Shown here: positions 50,254 through 59,876 of the stretch, one piece after another
Numbering within the stretch: the first letter of the stretch is position 1
How the letters are laid out: every line of letters begins with the position of its first letter
NCBI GenBank assembly: GCA_903940125.1
Contig: CAJAJL010000082.1
Location: forward strand, 1 to 64,000
Direction: 5' to 3'
DNA length: 64,000 bases
Origin: an uncultured Chlorobiaceae bacterium
GTDB lineage: Bacteria; Bacteroidota; Chlorobiia; Chlorobiales; Chlorobiaceae
Made by a program: the position numbers and the translations under genes
Notes under the pieces: model-generated
The model's input: only the letters and a program-made list of their open reading frames with translations
Told to the model about the DNA's origin: nothing
Databases searched by the model: none

Positions 50254-51186
50254 TCAAGAGCACGAATACGCTGGCTCTTTCGTTGCCAAATTCATCGTTC
50301 TGATTTCAAATCTGGTATGTTCGAGGTCAAATGTGAACTTCGGGTTATCGTGAAACATGACAAGCTTCTTTTTAAAGCGGACTTTCATCGGAACGCTCAC
50401 TTTGCGCTCATCGCCGCAGACGTTGTTTTTAACGCCGGGATGAAAGAGTTCGGCCTCTTGTTCCTTAACGGTGACGTGCACTGCATGGTCGACAGTACTC
50501 AGCGCTTCTATTGAGCCATCTTCAGCGAGTTGCACAGAGTTGATGTCCCCATGTATTCCATTCGGCTCGTTATCCCAGGAGGTGATGACACCAATCGGGG
50601 TTGGGATGTCAATTTTTTTCTGAGGCTCGAACGAACGTATTGCGCCTGACTCATAAAAGGCAAGTCCTTTCCGCACAATAATTTCACCCATAGGTGTTGT
50701 TACCGCAAGGGTCTGACCAGGCCAAAGTGTTATGCTTTTCAGGGCGCCGCTTTCGTAGAACTGCAGGCCGATGAGTTTGGCTGTCAGTGTCCCGACCGGC
50801 GAGTTAAAGGTGATGTCATGAGCGAGAGCAAATTCGTTTTTCCACGACCAGAAGCCGCTCAGTTTACCATCGAGCGAAAATATCCTTTTGATGCTGCCGT
50901 TTTTATGAAAAGTAACCAGTTCAGCAGGGATACTGCCGACCGATGTTTCAAGGATGGTTTGTGACTGCAGGGCAATTGATTTCAGTGAACCGTCCTTATA
51001 GAAATACATAGGCTTGACCGAACGTCGCCCCATGTCTTCGGCCTCATACTGTGGAATCAGCGTGCCGTATGGGGTTTTAAGGCTGTTTTCTTCAGTGACA
51101 AGACAGCCGTCCATTTTGCCGTTCGAAAAGAGGCTGCGAAACTCAACTCCTGTAAGGTCGCCGTAGGGTGTGCTGACTGTAGACAT
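50254..51186 (-). CDS. Hypothetical protein with repeated FYESGALKSI-type units
   Basis: From ATG at 51186 a 310-aa protein without signal peptide or TM. Five or more repeats share a pattern aromatic-(K/E)-(D/S/N)-G-(A/S)-(L/I)-(K/R)-S-I about every 35-45 residues, each preceded by a TP(Y/M/I)G turn (TPYGDL, TPYGTL, SPVGTL, TPMGEI, TPIGVI). This is like MORN or WG-type beta repeats. Function unknown. A longer start 12 codons upstream is possible. Confidence 0.6.
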   Translation of the reverse strand: MSTVSTPYGDLTGVEFRSLFSNGKMDGCLVTEENSLKTPYGTLIPQYEAEDMGRRSVKPMYFYKDGSLKSIALQSQTILETSVGSIPAELVTFHKNGSIKRIFSLDGKLSGFWSWKNEFALAHDITFNSPVGTLTAKLIGLQFYESGALKSITLWPGQTLAVTTPMGEIIVRKGLAFYESGAIRSFEPQKKIDIPTPIGVITSWDNEPNGIHGDINSVQLAEDGSIEALSTVDHAVHVTVKEQEAELFHPGVKNNVCGDERKVSVPMKVRFKKKLVMFHDNPKFTFDLEHTRFEIRTMNLATKEPAYSCS

Positions 51187-51445
51187 GATTATTGCATTTA
51201 TATTATGTATTGAACAATCCATTCCACATATATCATAGCAATAACTATGCCGATAAAAATTATCCTATTTTAAATTATTATATATTAATATTTTAATATT
51301 CTTTGTGGTGGGCGCGATTCAGGGTGGAATAGAGCCAATTTTGTAGGAATCAGATCGTGATCTACATTATTGTAGAAAAAAATCCACAGAACCCTTTTGA
51401 GACTCTGTGGATGAATCAGGCAAAGCGAGGTTGTGCTGGACGATC

Positions 51446-51970
51446 TTATTTGCCGTAGAGATGCATGGTATTGACTGGTTTCCCCTGCAATTTAAGGTAA
51501 TAGAAGAGCTGTGCCTTGTGCTGATTAAAATGATCAATCATGCTCAGCAGGCGTTTTCCCAAGTTGACAGGTGTCGGGTCCCATGGTGCCGGTGCCAGCT
51601 TGGTAGAAAGATCCTCCTCGCTGCAAATGGTTATAGCCTCAAGAGCTGTTTGTCTGTCGGTCGCGAGCAGTGCAAGTGCCTCATCAAGAGTGGCGACACT
51701 CTTCAGCTTTTCGGCTGGAGGAAGATTTTTTTCAGTTGCTTTATCATGCATATCGCTGTGAGCTGGCATTGCCCACTGGCCGGTGGTAAAACCTTTTATG
51801 GGCATCCCGCACGACTGAGTGAGGTGGAAAAGCAATTGTCCAGTTGTCATCCAGTTGTTCGTTTCAGATGGTTTCCAGGAAAGATCGTTTTCATCAAGAA
51901 GCTTTATCAGGCGCTCGGTGACGTTGAACGTTTCGTTTATTTGTTCCTGTAATAGTTCATGCCAGTTCAT
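51446..51970 (-). CDS. DinB-family protein
   Basis: A 174-aa four-helix-bundle protein. Possible metal histidines are in LLFHLTQS and the C-terminal MIDHFNQHKAQLFYYLKL motif typical of DinB/YfiT proteins. Such proteins often act as thiol-dependent transferases; substrate unknown. It ends 20 bp before (downstream of) the DUF2141 gene on the same strand, so both may be one unit. Confidence 0.72.
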   Translation of the reverse strand: MNWHELLQEQINETFNVTERLIKLLDENDLSWKPSETNNWMTTGQLLFHLTQSCGMPIKGFTTGQWAMPAHSDMHDKATEKNLPPAEKLKSVATLDEALALLATDRQTALEAITICSEEDLSTKLAPAPWDPTPVNLGKRLLSMIDHFNQHKAQLFYYLKLQGKPVNTMHLYGK

Positions 51971-51989
51971 GTTCTTATATTTTAAAGGG

Positions 51990-52472
51990 TTATTTATTCT
52001 TAAATAAATATCTCATACCAATCGTCATTTCAAGCTGTTTGGAGTTGAGGGTAAAAACGGAATCATTGTATTTTGGTCCGCCCATCCCGATTTTCGGGTT
52101 GGTTGATATGCCGCATCCCTCGGTAGGCAGGCCGAAAAAGTTTTTATCCATCTTGCCGTTGCCGTTTTCGTCATGCAGAACGCTGATGGCGTAGGTGCCA
52201 TACGGAACGTTTTCGAACACAAACGTATCCTCCGTAGCGGTTATTTTCTTAACAAGCGTGGCATAAGAGCGTTCAGGTGTGTCGGGGAATCCCTTTTTTG
52301 AGGCATACAGCGAAGCACCAACCATACCGTTAAGATTTCTCAGCCCTGTTATGTAAACGGTGATGCTGCCGGTCTGTGTAGGATCGACGGTTGCTTGCGA
52401 GGCGTTCTCGGCAAGCAGTGGGGCAGTAGCGGTAAAAAAGAGTGCGACGACAAACATTACAAATTTTTTCAT
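51990..52472 (-). CDS. DUF2141 domain secreted protein
   Basis: A 160-aa protein with a signal peptide (MKKFVMFVVALFFTATAPLLA) and a DUF2141 domain: ITVYITGLRN, GASLYASKKGFP, NVPYGTYAISVLHDENGNGKMDKNFFGLPTEG. The calcium-loop-like DENGNGKMD segment is typical. Function unknown; likely periplasmic or outer-membrane associated. ATG at 52472 chosen because it begins the signal peptide. Confidence 0.8.
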   Translation of the reverse strand: MKKFVMFVVALFFTATAPLLAENASQATVDPTQTGSITVYITGLRNLNGMVGASLYASKKGFPDTPERSYATLVKKITATEDTFVFENVPYGTYAISVLHDENGNGKMDKNFFGLPTEGCGISTNPKIGMGGPKYNDSVFTLNSKQLEMTIGMRYLFKNK

Positions 52473-52484
52473 AGCGTAAAACAT

Positions 52485-52808
52485 GCTTTTCGGTTTCTGA
52501 AATCAGCGTGATCCCTCCCTGCCCTTCAGGCAGTACAGCAATATCGATATTCCGAAATTCCCATACAACCCAAAGATTACAATCCACCACAACATCCTGC
52601 CTTTTCGGCTACCGCCCCTCTGAATAAATAGAGGTGTCCTTATGTTACAATTAGGTTACTTTTACCATCTTTTGTATTTTTGAGCAACTTGATAGCCCCA
52701 TTGCTTATCGAGTGATAAGCGATATCTTGGAGCTTTTTTATTCTTGGTTATGCCGTTTTAGTCTACAGCGTAAACCATCTACACTTCATCATTCATAATA
52801 GTCTCGCC
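52485..52808 (-). other. Gap, with a possible 30-aa membrane peptide
   Basis: On the minus strand, 52503-52595 encodes a 30-aa peptide starting MLWWIVIFGLYGNFGI with one hydrophobic helix and a basic end. An AAGG lies 4 bp upstream of its ATG. It is plausible but unproven. Nothing else is seen in this stretch. Confidence 0.3.
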
Positions 52809-53891
52809 ATGGCGATGAGTGAAGAACATATACGTCAATTAAGGATTCATTTTGATGGGACAGCAACCCTTGATCATACGCTCCCCGCCTCAGTATTGGT
52901 GCAGGCGCTTGATAGGTTCCAAAGGGTTGTTCATCTTATCGCTATGGCTGAAGAAGGTAGGGAGGTCCAGCAGCGTGCAAGAGTCACTCGAGAGATCGAA
53001 CGACGCTTCCCATTGGTTTGTAGTTTGCCAGAACAAGGCGGATATGCGCTCCCTATTACTATTGGAGGACCCTCGGCTCAATTATTTGATGAACAGGAAT
53101 GCGAAAAAATAGCCCGCAATACTCGCCAAGCCATTGAGGCTGTTAATACCGGTGATGCAAGAATCCTTGGTCGTATTATCCCTGACATGTTTTATCGACG
53201 TAACGTCCTTAACGCATTAGAAGCAATGCAACCAGGCCGCCATTCTGGTCTGATTATAAACATCGAGGATTTCAATGAACAGAAAATTTTTGATGGGTCA
53301 ACTGCTCCAGATAAAATCAGACAACTTTTAGCTCCGCAAACAAGCGAAGTATCTCCATCAGATTTGGGGTATGTAACTGGCTCATTGATTGAAATGAAAT
53401 TTAATGAGCGGAGACTGAGTCTTAAATTACCAGGTTCTAACCGATCACCACTGACTGCAACCTACAGCGAAGATTTTGAACCTGTTTTATTGAGTCATCC
53501 CCGCGAACTCATTCAGGTTCACGGAAATATTGTCTGGAATGATGATGGAACCCCGCAGTCCATCTCTGATGTTGATGAGGTTCTCGAAATTGATGAAAGC
53601 TCGATTGATATTTTCATGGTTGAATTAGATGGTACCGTTCTTAAACCTAAACACGCATTGTATTCTGATGTTTCATTTGACAGGGAAACCTCGCTATATC
53701 AAGCAGATGGTCCTTTTGATATTCTTTTGAATGCGCTTACTCGCCCCTGTCTTGAAACTCAACTTTATGAAGAACTGACAATGCTTTGGTTAGAGTATGC
53801 AAAAACAGATCCGATCACTTTAACTCAAGATGCACAACAATTGCGCGAAGAACTTCTTGACAGTTTTGAGGAGATATCCAATGCCAATTAA
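52809..53891 (+). CDS. Unknown protein paired with a HicA-like gene
   Basis: A 360-aa soluble acidic protein with no family I recognise; no signal peptide or TM. The middle (about 150-250) is beta-rich and the end is helical and acidic. The following HicA-like gene begins 11 bp before this one stops, so the pair is translationally coupled. It could be an antitoxin or partner, but it is much longer than HicB. Codon use is more A+T-rich than the core genes. Confidence 0.6.
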   Translation: MAMSEEHIRQLRIHFDGTATLDHTLPASVLVQALDRFQRVVHLIAMAEEGREVQQRARVTREIERRFPLVCSLPEQGGYALPITIGGPSAQLFDEQECEKIARNTRQAIEAVNTGDARILGRIIPDMFYRRNVLNALEAMQPGRHSGLIINIEDFNEQKIFDGSTAPDKIRQLLAPQTSEVSPSDLGYVTGSLIEMKFNERRLSLKLPGSNRSPLTATYSEDFEPVLLSHPRELIQVHGNIVWNDDGTPQSISDVDEVLEIDESSIDIFMVELDGTVLKPKHALYSDVSFDRETSLYQADGPFDILLNALTRPCLETQLYEELTMLWLEYAKTDPITLTQDAQQLREELLDSFEEISNAN

Positions 53892-54174
53892 AAGACGCGA
53901 AGTTGAGGCAGCCTTAGAACGTAAGGGGTTCAAAAGGGTGGAGACGGACCATTCGACCTTCATATACTACTCTCAAGCTAATCAGAAAAGCCGAGTTCGA
54001 ACAAAGACATCTCATGGGACAGGCCATCGGGATATTTCTGATAATCTTCTGTCGAGTATGGCTAAACAGTGTAAATTGAACAACAAACAATTTCATGATC
54101 TTATTGAATGCCCTCTCAGCCGAGAAAAGTTTGAATATATTCTTGTTAAGCAAGGTTTCGTAGATCAGAACTGA
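53881..54174 (+). CDS. HicA-like (YcfA-type) small protein
   Basis: A 97-aa protein starting MPIKRREVEAALERKGFKRV, then TDHSTFIYY, similar to the dsRNA-binding-like HicA toxins where a GSH/TDH histidine is catalytic. The rest (KTSHGTGHRDISDNLLSSMA ... FHDLIECPLS) is longer than classic HicA. HicA toxins cut mRNA. No HicB is adjacent; the overlapping upstream gene is the only candidate partner. Confidence 0.6.
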   Translation: MPIKRREVEAALERKGFKRVETDHSTFIYYSQANQKSRVRTKTSHGTGHRDISDNLLSSMAKQCKLNNKQFHDLIECPLSREKFEYILVKQGFVDQN

Positions 54175-54535
54175 ATAGCTTTTCTATTCAATTGTAGCGT
54201 AATGATCAATTAAGGAAAAGCTACAACATGAAGCAAGAAAACCGATTCCCTCCTATCAGGTATATAAAGGCGAGCTCTTCCAACTGCTCGATACCGCACA
54301 ACTTGATGCCAATCACAGAGCAGGCGTAACTGCAAAGCTGGATTAAAAGTGATTTCGCATGAATTACAGCGGGCCGCTATCTGTAACAGATTGAATTTCT
54401 TTTCGTTACTCTGCATAATCGCATATATAGTACATTACAGCACGGAGTGATTTCAGTTGGTATTTCCCGTGAAAAATCTGGTTCAAGAAATATTGTCTTT
54501 CGATACAAAATTTTGATAAGCTGGAGACCATTTGG
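54175..54535 (+). other. Gap without an intact gene
   Basis: A short frame near 54260-54346 reads YQVYKGELFQLLDTAQLDAN and then ends, looking like the tail of a lost gene. No RNA or regulatory element recognised. Confidence 0.35.
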
Positions 54536-55916
54536 ATGAACGTCTTCAAGACTCACGCAAGTATCATCGAGGATTATTCCTCCTACATTCACAGTTTTAT
54601 CTCTATTGCTGACCCGGAAATTAGCCGGGTTGTTGACCGTGCATTAACTTCAGGGACGCTTTGGCCAGAACCACTTCTTCAGTTTAACCCTTCGATTGAA
54701 ATGTTCGGCGGGCTTGATGAGCTGATAAAGTCGAAGACGCTGCATGGGGCGATTGGTGAAATATTCAAAGGCTACAAACTCTATCGTCATCAGGTCGAGG
54801 CTATACGTTTAGGGACTACCGGCAAAGATTTTATTGTTACTTCAGGTACGGGCTCGGGTAAGTCGTTGACCTATATAGGCTCGATTTTTCACCACCTTCT
54901 TTCCAATCCTGCGGCGAAAGGGGTTACGGCTGTTGTAGTCTATCCTATGAACGCCCTTATTAACTCTCAGTTCGAAGAGTTTACCCGATATAAAAAGAAT
55001 TACGAAGATGCTACGGGGAATGAGTTTCCGATCATCTTCGGGCAGTATACTGGTCAGGAGGGTGAGGATGCACGGGCAAAGATGCGAGAAAACCCACCGC
55101 ATATTCTTCTCACCAACTACATGATGCTGGAGCTGTTGTTGACCCGTGTGCGAGAGCGTAACACCAACCTTGAGCAGTGTGCTCTTTTGGCAATCGAATA
55201 CGAGGATCTTGACGAAAATATAGCTGAAGACAAATTCTGGGCGGTATCGCCACTTTTTGGTGTGCTGGATCATGCCGATCGGAAAGAGCTGGTTACGACG
55301 ATTCTGGACTTTTTCCGGCTGGAATTTGCCATACACAGTGAGAATTTTCTGACCCAGTCACGCATACAGGAGTCCGAGCGGCAGTTCCGTGAGTCGTTAA
55401 AACAACCCTGGACTCTTGACAGTAATGAGAAGCTCCATGAACCCTATTACATCCGGTATCAGAAACTGAGTAAAACGGCCAAGCTCTACACCAAAAGTAT
55501 GGGGCCTGCCAGCTCTCTTGGGAAGTTCATCAAAGATTATGTGAAGCGCCATACCATCGATATTGACCTCAAAAAAGATGGCTATTGGGAGTTGATCTTG
55601 CAGACAATGGAGATGCTGGAGCAGGCTGACTATCTGAAGGAGTGAGCAGAATGAAGAGGTGAAAATCTATCGGCTGAGACTGGAGAGGGTTATCTGGACT
55701 GTGGGTAATGATGCAACCGTCAAGGCGGACTTTATTAAGCGACGCTCTTACAAAAAGCAAACACCTCAGCCCAACCTGTTTTTCCAAAATCTCTATCGTC
55801 GTGATTTCTCGACCATGAAGCGGCTTCGGAGTGAAGATCATACCGGGCAGCTGAATAATGAAACTCGAATGGAGCGTGAGGAGCGCTTCAGGGCAGACTG
55901 GTATACCGATGAATGA
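54536..55916 (+). pseudogene. Large DEAD/DEAH helicase (DUF1998 type), internally deleted and frameshifted
   Basis: The N-terminus is intact, with motif I TSGTGSGKS (K109) and YPMNALINSQFEEF, GQYTGQE and LLTNYMMLELLLTRVRE. Around residue 212 the sequence jumps from motif Ib to a distant middle part (NLEQCALLAIEYED...), so the DEAH box is lost. A one-base shift near 55642 breaks the frame; the second frame continues VKIYRLRLERVIW, FFQNLYRRDFSTM, REERFRADW and ends abruptly at the prophage border. Relatives run well over 1000 aa and are often part of defence or DNA-processing loci. Non-functional. Confidence 0.75.
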
Positions 55917-55990
55917 CGCGTGGTATGAGGATGGTGATTATAAAACAGAGACATCAGCGCCCTTTTATGCGGTGAGGAGTTTTTAGAGCG

Positions 55991-57136
55991 ATGGCACGTC
56001 GGTTTGTGATTGACCGGGGGCGGATGCTGGCGCATCAGCGGGCGTTTTGGGAGTTGCCGAATTTTGTGAAGCTGCTGGTTGGGGGGTATGGGTGCGGGAA
56101 GACGCATATCGGGGCGTTGCGGTCGATTTGGAGTTCATCGTTCAATGCGCCGATTCCGGCGCTCTATGTGTCGCCGACCTATAAGCAGGCGAAGAAGACG
56201 GTGGTTATCTCGATCAAGGAGATTTTGAGCCGGGCGGGGGTGCGGTACCGGTATAACAAGACGGATCATGAGTTTTTTATTCCGGGGTGGAACGGGACGA
56301 TCTGGATTGCAAGCGGTGATGAGCCGGAGTCGTTGAAGGGGCCGAACCTGGCGACGGCGGGGATTGATGAGCCGTTTTTGATGAAGGAGGAGATTTTGCA
56401 GGTGGTGTTGTCGCGGCTGCGGCATCCGGAGGCGAGGTTGCGGGAGCTGTTTTTGACGGGGACGCCGGAGCAGTTGAATTGGGGGTATGAGCTGGCTCAG
56501 AATGTGGATGGGCGGTATGATTTGGGGACGGTGATCGGGCGGACGGCGGATAATGTGCATTTGCCGGGGCAGTTTGTGGCAATGCTGGAGCGGGCGTTTG
56601 ACGAGAACCAGCGGGCAGCCTATATGGAGGGGCGGTTTGTGAATCTGGTGGCGGGGCGGGTGTACCGCCATTTTGAGCGGTCGATGGTGGCGGAGCGGGC
56701 GGTGCCGCAGGGAACGGCGGTGATGGCGGGGATTGATTTTAATGTGGATTATCTGACGGCGGAGCTGTTTTTTGTTGCGGGTGAGGGGGTGCATTTTTTT
56801 GATGAGATCCGTTTGTCGGATGCGACGACGTTTGAGCTGGCGGAGCGGTTGCATGAACGGTTCCCCGGTATCAGGGTTTTTCCTGATCCGTCGGGGCGGG
56901 ATCGGCGGACTTCTTCGCTGGGCTCTGATTTTACGATTTTGCGGGATAAGGGGTTTACGGTAGAGGCTCGGGCGGCTCATCCGCCGGTGCGGTGGCGGAA
57001 TGGTGAGATTGATAAGGTGACGAATGCGGCGCTGACTCATGCGTCGGATGCGGCAGGGTATGCGGTGGAGAAGTTGTTTCCGGTGCGGTTGCCGGAGCGG
57101 GTTTATGGGAGGGAGCCGGGGCATTGGAGGGCTTGA
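55991..57136 (+). CDS. Phage terminase large subunit, with apparent internal deletion
   Basis: A 381-aa TerL with Walker A GGYGCGKTHIGA (K37), coupling region IDEPFL, and nuclease-domain motifs AGIDFNVDY and FPDPSG with THASDAAGY near the end. Between AAHPPVR and GEIDK the usual segment with (D/E)RVNAVN and a Cys-containing helix seems to be missing (about 35-40 aa), so the protein is probably inactive. DNA here is extremely G-rich on this strand. A 25-codon frame overlapping the helicase end (55909-55986) just upstream is likely chance. Confidence 0.8.
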   Translation: MARRFVIDRGRMLAHQRAFWELPNFVKLLVGGYGCGKTHIGALRSIWSSSFNAPIPALYVSPTYKQAKKTVVISIKEILSRAGVRYRYNKTDHEFFIPGWNGTIWIASGDEPESLKGPNLATAGIDEPFLMKEEILQVVLSRLRHPEARLRELFLTGTPEQLNWGYELAQNVDGRYDLGTVIGRTADNVHLPGQFVAMLERAFDENQRAAYMEGRFVNLVAGRVYRHFERSMVAERAVPQGTAVMAGIDFNVDYLTAELFFVAGEGVHFFDEIRLSDATTFELAERLHERFPGIRVFPDPSGRDRRTSSLGSDFTILRDKGFTVEARAAHPPVRWRNGEIDKVTNAALTHASDAAGYAVEKLFPVRLPERVYGREPGHWRA

Positions 57137-57162
57137 AGAGGGCTTTTTTGAGGGTTGGAAGA

Positions 57163-57198
57163 ATGGGAGTTATGGGACTGATAGGACTTATGGGAGGG
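57163..57198 (+). repeat. 9-bp tandem repeat, four units
   Basis: Four units in a row: ATGGGAGTT, ATGGGACTG, ATAGGACTT, ATGGGAGGG. It lies between the terminase and portal genes. Same strand G-richness as the neighbours; a short minisatellite that may vary in copy number. Confidence 0.7.
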
Positions 57199-57211
57199 AA
57201 AACTGGAGGAG

Positions 57212-58630
57212 ATGGCGATGAATGATTCGGTGAAGAGCAAGAGAGCGGAGCTGGAGGGGGTGCATCGGGTGTATCGGGAGAATTGTGGGGAGTGGGAGTT
57301 TTTTTGGACGGCTTATCTGGGGGGGCGTGAGTGGGAGGAGGCTGGGTTGTTGTATCGGTATGTGCATGAGTTGGGGCCGGAGTTTGCGGAGCGGTTGCGG
57401 CAGACGCCGATGGAGAATCATTGTAAGTCGGTGGTGCATACGTATAGCGGGTTTATCTGGCGAGTGCCTCCGAAGCGGAGTTTTGGGGCTTTGGAGGGAA
57501 ATCGGGCGGCGGCGGCGTTGAACGGGAATGCGGATAAGGAGGGTGGCTCGCTGAATGAGGTTATGAAGGAGGTGCAGATTTGGGCGTCGGTGTTTGGGTG
57601 TGTTTGGGTTGTGATGGATAAGCCTGCGGTTCGGGGGGCGACGAAGGGTGATGAGATCAGCAGGGATATTCGGCCTTATTTGAAGGTCTATTTTCCGGTG
57701 CATGTGCTGGATTGGCGGTGTGAGGAGTCGGGGTCGGGCTGTTATGAGCTGACTTATTTGAAGGTGCGGGAGCGGGTTGATGGGGGGAATGGCTCGGATA
57801 ACTCTGGCAGCTCGGGTGGCTCGGGCTGGGTGTACCGGGTGTGGACACGGGAGCGGGTTGAGGTTTGGCGGGTGGATGGCAGGGATGATGAGGCTGTGCT
57901 GGTTTCGGAGGGTGTGAATGAAGTTGGTGTTGTGCCAGCAGTGGTGCATTACAATACGAAGCCGTTGGAGCGTGGAGTTGCGGTGAGTGATTTACAGGTT
58001 GTGGCGCGGATGCAGCGGTCGATGTATAATAGATATGTCGGAGCTTGCCCAGATGGTGCGGGGGTCGAACCATAAGACGCTGGTGAAGAATCTGGGGGGG
58101 ATGATGCTTCGACTGGCGCGGGTGGGGTGATTGTGATGCATGAGGATACAGTGCCGGAGAAGAAGCCGTATTTACTGCAGGCGGATGCGGAGGCGCTCTT
58201 GGGGTTATTGCAGGCGATTGAGATGAAGGTGGAGATGATTAACCGGATGGCGCATTTGACACCGGTGCGGACGTATCGGTCGGCGGTGGCATCGGGGGTG
58301 GCGATTGAGACGGAGTTTCAGATTTTGAATACGCTGCTGGCGGAGAAGGCGGCGCAGCTTGCGATGACGGAGAACCAGTTGTTCAGGATTTTTTGCCGGT
58401 GGGAGGGGGTGGATTATGATGCGGCGAATGTGGTGGTGACCTATCCGCAGCGGTTTGAGTTGCGTGACCGGCGGGCTGATCTGGATTTTCTGGTGCGGGC
58501 GAAGGAGGTGACGGCGAAGATTGGGTCGCCGACGTTGCAGCGGGAGATTGACCGGCAGTTGGCGCGGGTGGTGCTGGAGCGGGATGATGTGCTGGAGGTA
58601 GTTGAGGGGGAATTGGGTGGTGGGGGTTAG
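57212..58630 (+). pseudogene. Phage portal-type protein (DUF4055-like), broken by frameshifts
   Basis: Segment 1 (57212-about 58035) reads MAMNDSVKSKRAELEGVHRV... with PMENHCKSVVHTYSGFIWR and portal-like beta regions. It should continue in another frame as MSELAQMVRGSNHKTLVKN (58036-58095), then after the G7 run near 58095 in a third frame as DDASTGAGGVIVMHEDTVPE and on to the C-terminus (LQREIDRQLARVVLERDD). At least two indels, one at a G homopolymer, so no full product. ATG at 57218 is better spaced from GGAGG than the first one. Confidence 0.75.
58521..58607 (+). repeat. Portal 3'-end direct repeat, copy A
   Basis: The 87 bp from TTGGGTCGCC to GTTGAGG match 63299-63385 with about 8 differences, in the same orientation. 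The core (58541-58607) has only 4 differences in 67 bp. Confidence 0.85.
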
Positions 58631-58818
58631 GAGATGCACTTTCCTTCTCGGCGATTCGATAAGAAAAAGTTTTATTATTTTTTTCGTGTCATAATTCAGG
58701 GGGGAGGATCGAAAAAAACCGATGTAATTAACGGGCAGTTCCCAGAAAGGAAAGACCTTCATTAATACACCTTGCAAGGCTTTTTTTATGGTTTTGGTAA
58801 GCTAACTTACTTGCATAT

Positions 58819-59247
58819 CTAAGAAATAGACGAACCAGATTCATCGGTTATGGCGTTGCCAATTCCGAGCCTCTCTGATTCATCTTTTTTTCGTACAGAT
58901 TTTGATGGGACAAGTTTCTTTACCTCTTTGTATGTCACGGTTGCCTCGCGCATTAACATACGAAGCAGGTACATCAAAAGGATTACGACATCTATAACTA
59001 GTATAGCGTGCCCACTGAACGTCAGCATCTGAATAATAAATATCGGTACATCCCAATCTTCGATCCAGACAACGACCAAATGCAAGCCTAAAGCGCAAAG
59101 CCCAATAAACAAAAATCGCACAACAACTTTAATAGCCTCGAAAATGTGGTGCCCCGTTTCAGTGGACTTGAGCATCGAATAAATTCCAGATGACCGCGTA
59201 AAAATACGGTATAAGCAGCCTGATTTACCCGCATCGTGCTCAGCCAT
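58819..59247 (-). CDS. Small membrane protein, two TM
   Basis: A 142-aa protein with two hydrophobic helices (about 38-62 and 70-95), a basic mid part and an acidic tail. Not a recognised family. The upstream gene's stop overlaps its start by 8 bp, so the two are coupled. It may be a membrane effector, but nothing proves it. Confidence 0.55.
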   Translation of the reverse strand: MAEHDAGKSGCLYRIFTRSSGIYSMLKSTETGHHIFEAIKVVVRFLFIGLCALGLHLVVVWIEDWDVPIFIIQMLTFSGHAILVIDVVILLMYLLRMLMREATVTYKEVKKLVPSKSVRKKDESERLGIGNAITDESGSSIS

Positions 59248-59530
59248 TATGCTGTGGCATGTGTTTTTTGCTGTAAATCGTAGATAGCTTATTGCAGAAA
59301 ATAGGGCGGGCTTGTAAAATAACTTTTGTTATGTAGACAAAAATATAGAGTGAGTCAATGATGTATATCCCTGTTACCAGATGCGATACAATTAAGGCTA
59401 GAAAGTGATTTTGCTTTACAATGTCAAGTTGCTGTGATACGAAATTAATTGCATAAGCGGTTATTGCAATTATAAACCACATAAAAACGGCGTTAATTAC
59501 CCGGATTAAAAACCGATAACCGTATGACAT
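59240..59530 (-). CDS. Small membrane protein, two TM
   Basis: From ATG at 59530 a 96-aa protein (MSYGYRFLIRVINAV) with two hydrophobic helices (about 9-30 and 40-65). A longer frame from 59578 is possible. It overlaps the next membrane-protein gene by 8 bp. No family recognised. The DNA is more A+T-rich than the prophage part to the left. Confidence 0.5.
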   Translation of the reverse strand: MSYGYRFLIRVINAVFMWFIIAITAYAINFVSQQLDIVKQNHFLALIVSHLVTGIYIIDSLYIFVYITKVILQARPIFCNKLSTIYSKKHMPQHNG

Positions 59531-59876
59531 ATTTGTCTTTATTAAGTTAAAATAACGAGCACGCTTTGTTAAGCACACTACTGAATACGCTGATTTAACT
59601 GGTAGCGAGGAACGAATATTGATCGAAATTTAACACAACCACAAAAAAAAACAAAAAAAATCACACAAAACACGTAAAAATTACGACGACTTTTGCAAAA
59701 AAAAGTTACCTTTGATAGAAAACCAAAGCTACTCTGTCAACCGAGGAAGATCCCAACCCTTTGATCAAGCGGTTATACAATGTAAAAGGAATCAAAGCGG
59801 ATTGTAAAATTTTTTGTCTACATGGCAGCCATGGCAAACTAAGTTAGCTCCATCCAGTGTTTATCAGCTTTTTCAG

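Noticed and set aside
56135-57124. 329-codon open frame opposite the terminase
   Set aside because: Low-complexity Arg/Pro/His protein produced by the G-rich coding strand; the terminase motifs are on the plus strand.
57188-57949. 253-codon frame opposite the portal gene
   Set aside because: Same artefact of strand composition; no recognisable domain.
58741-58780. CCTTGCAAGGC followed by a T run as a terminator
   Set aside because: The palindrome leaves no loop; a stable hairpin is unlikely.
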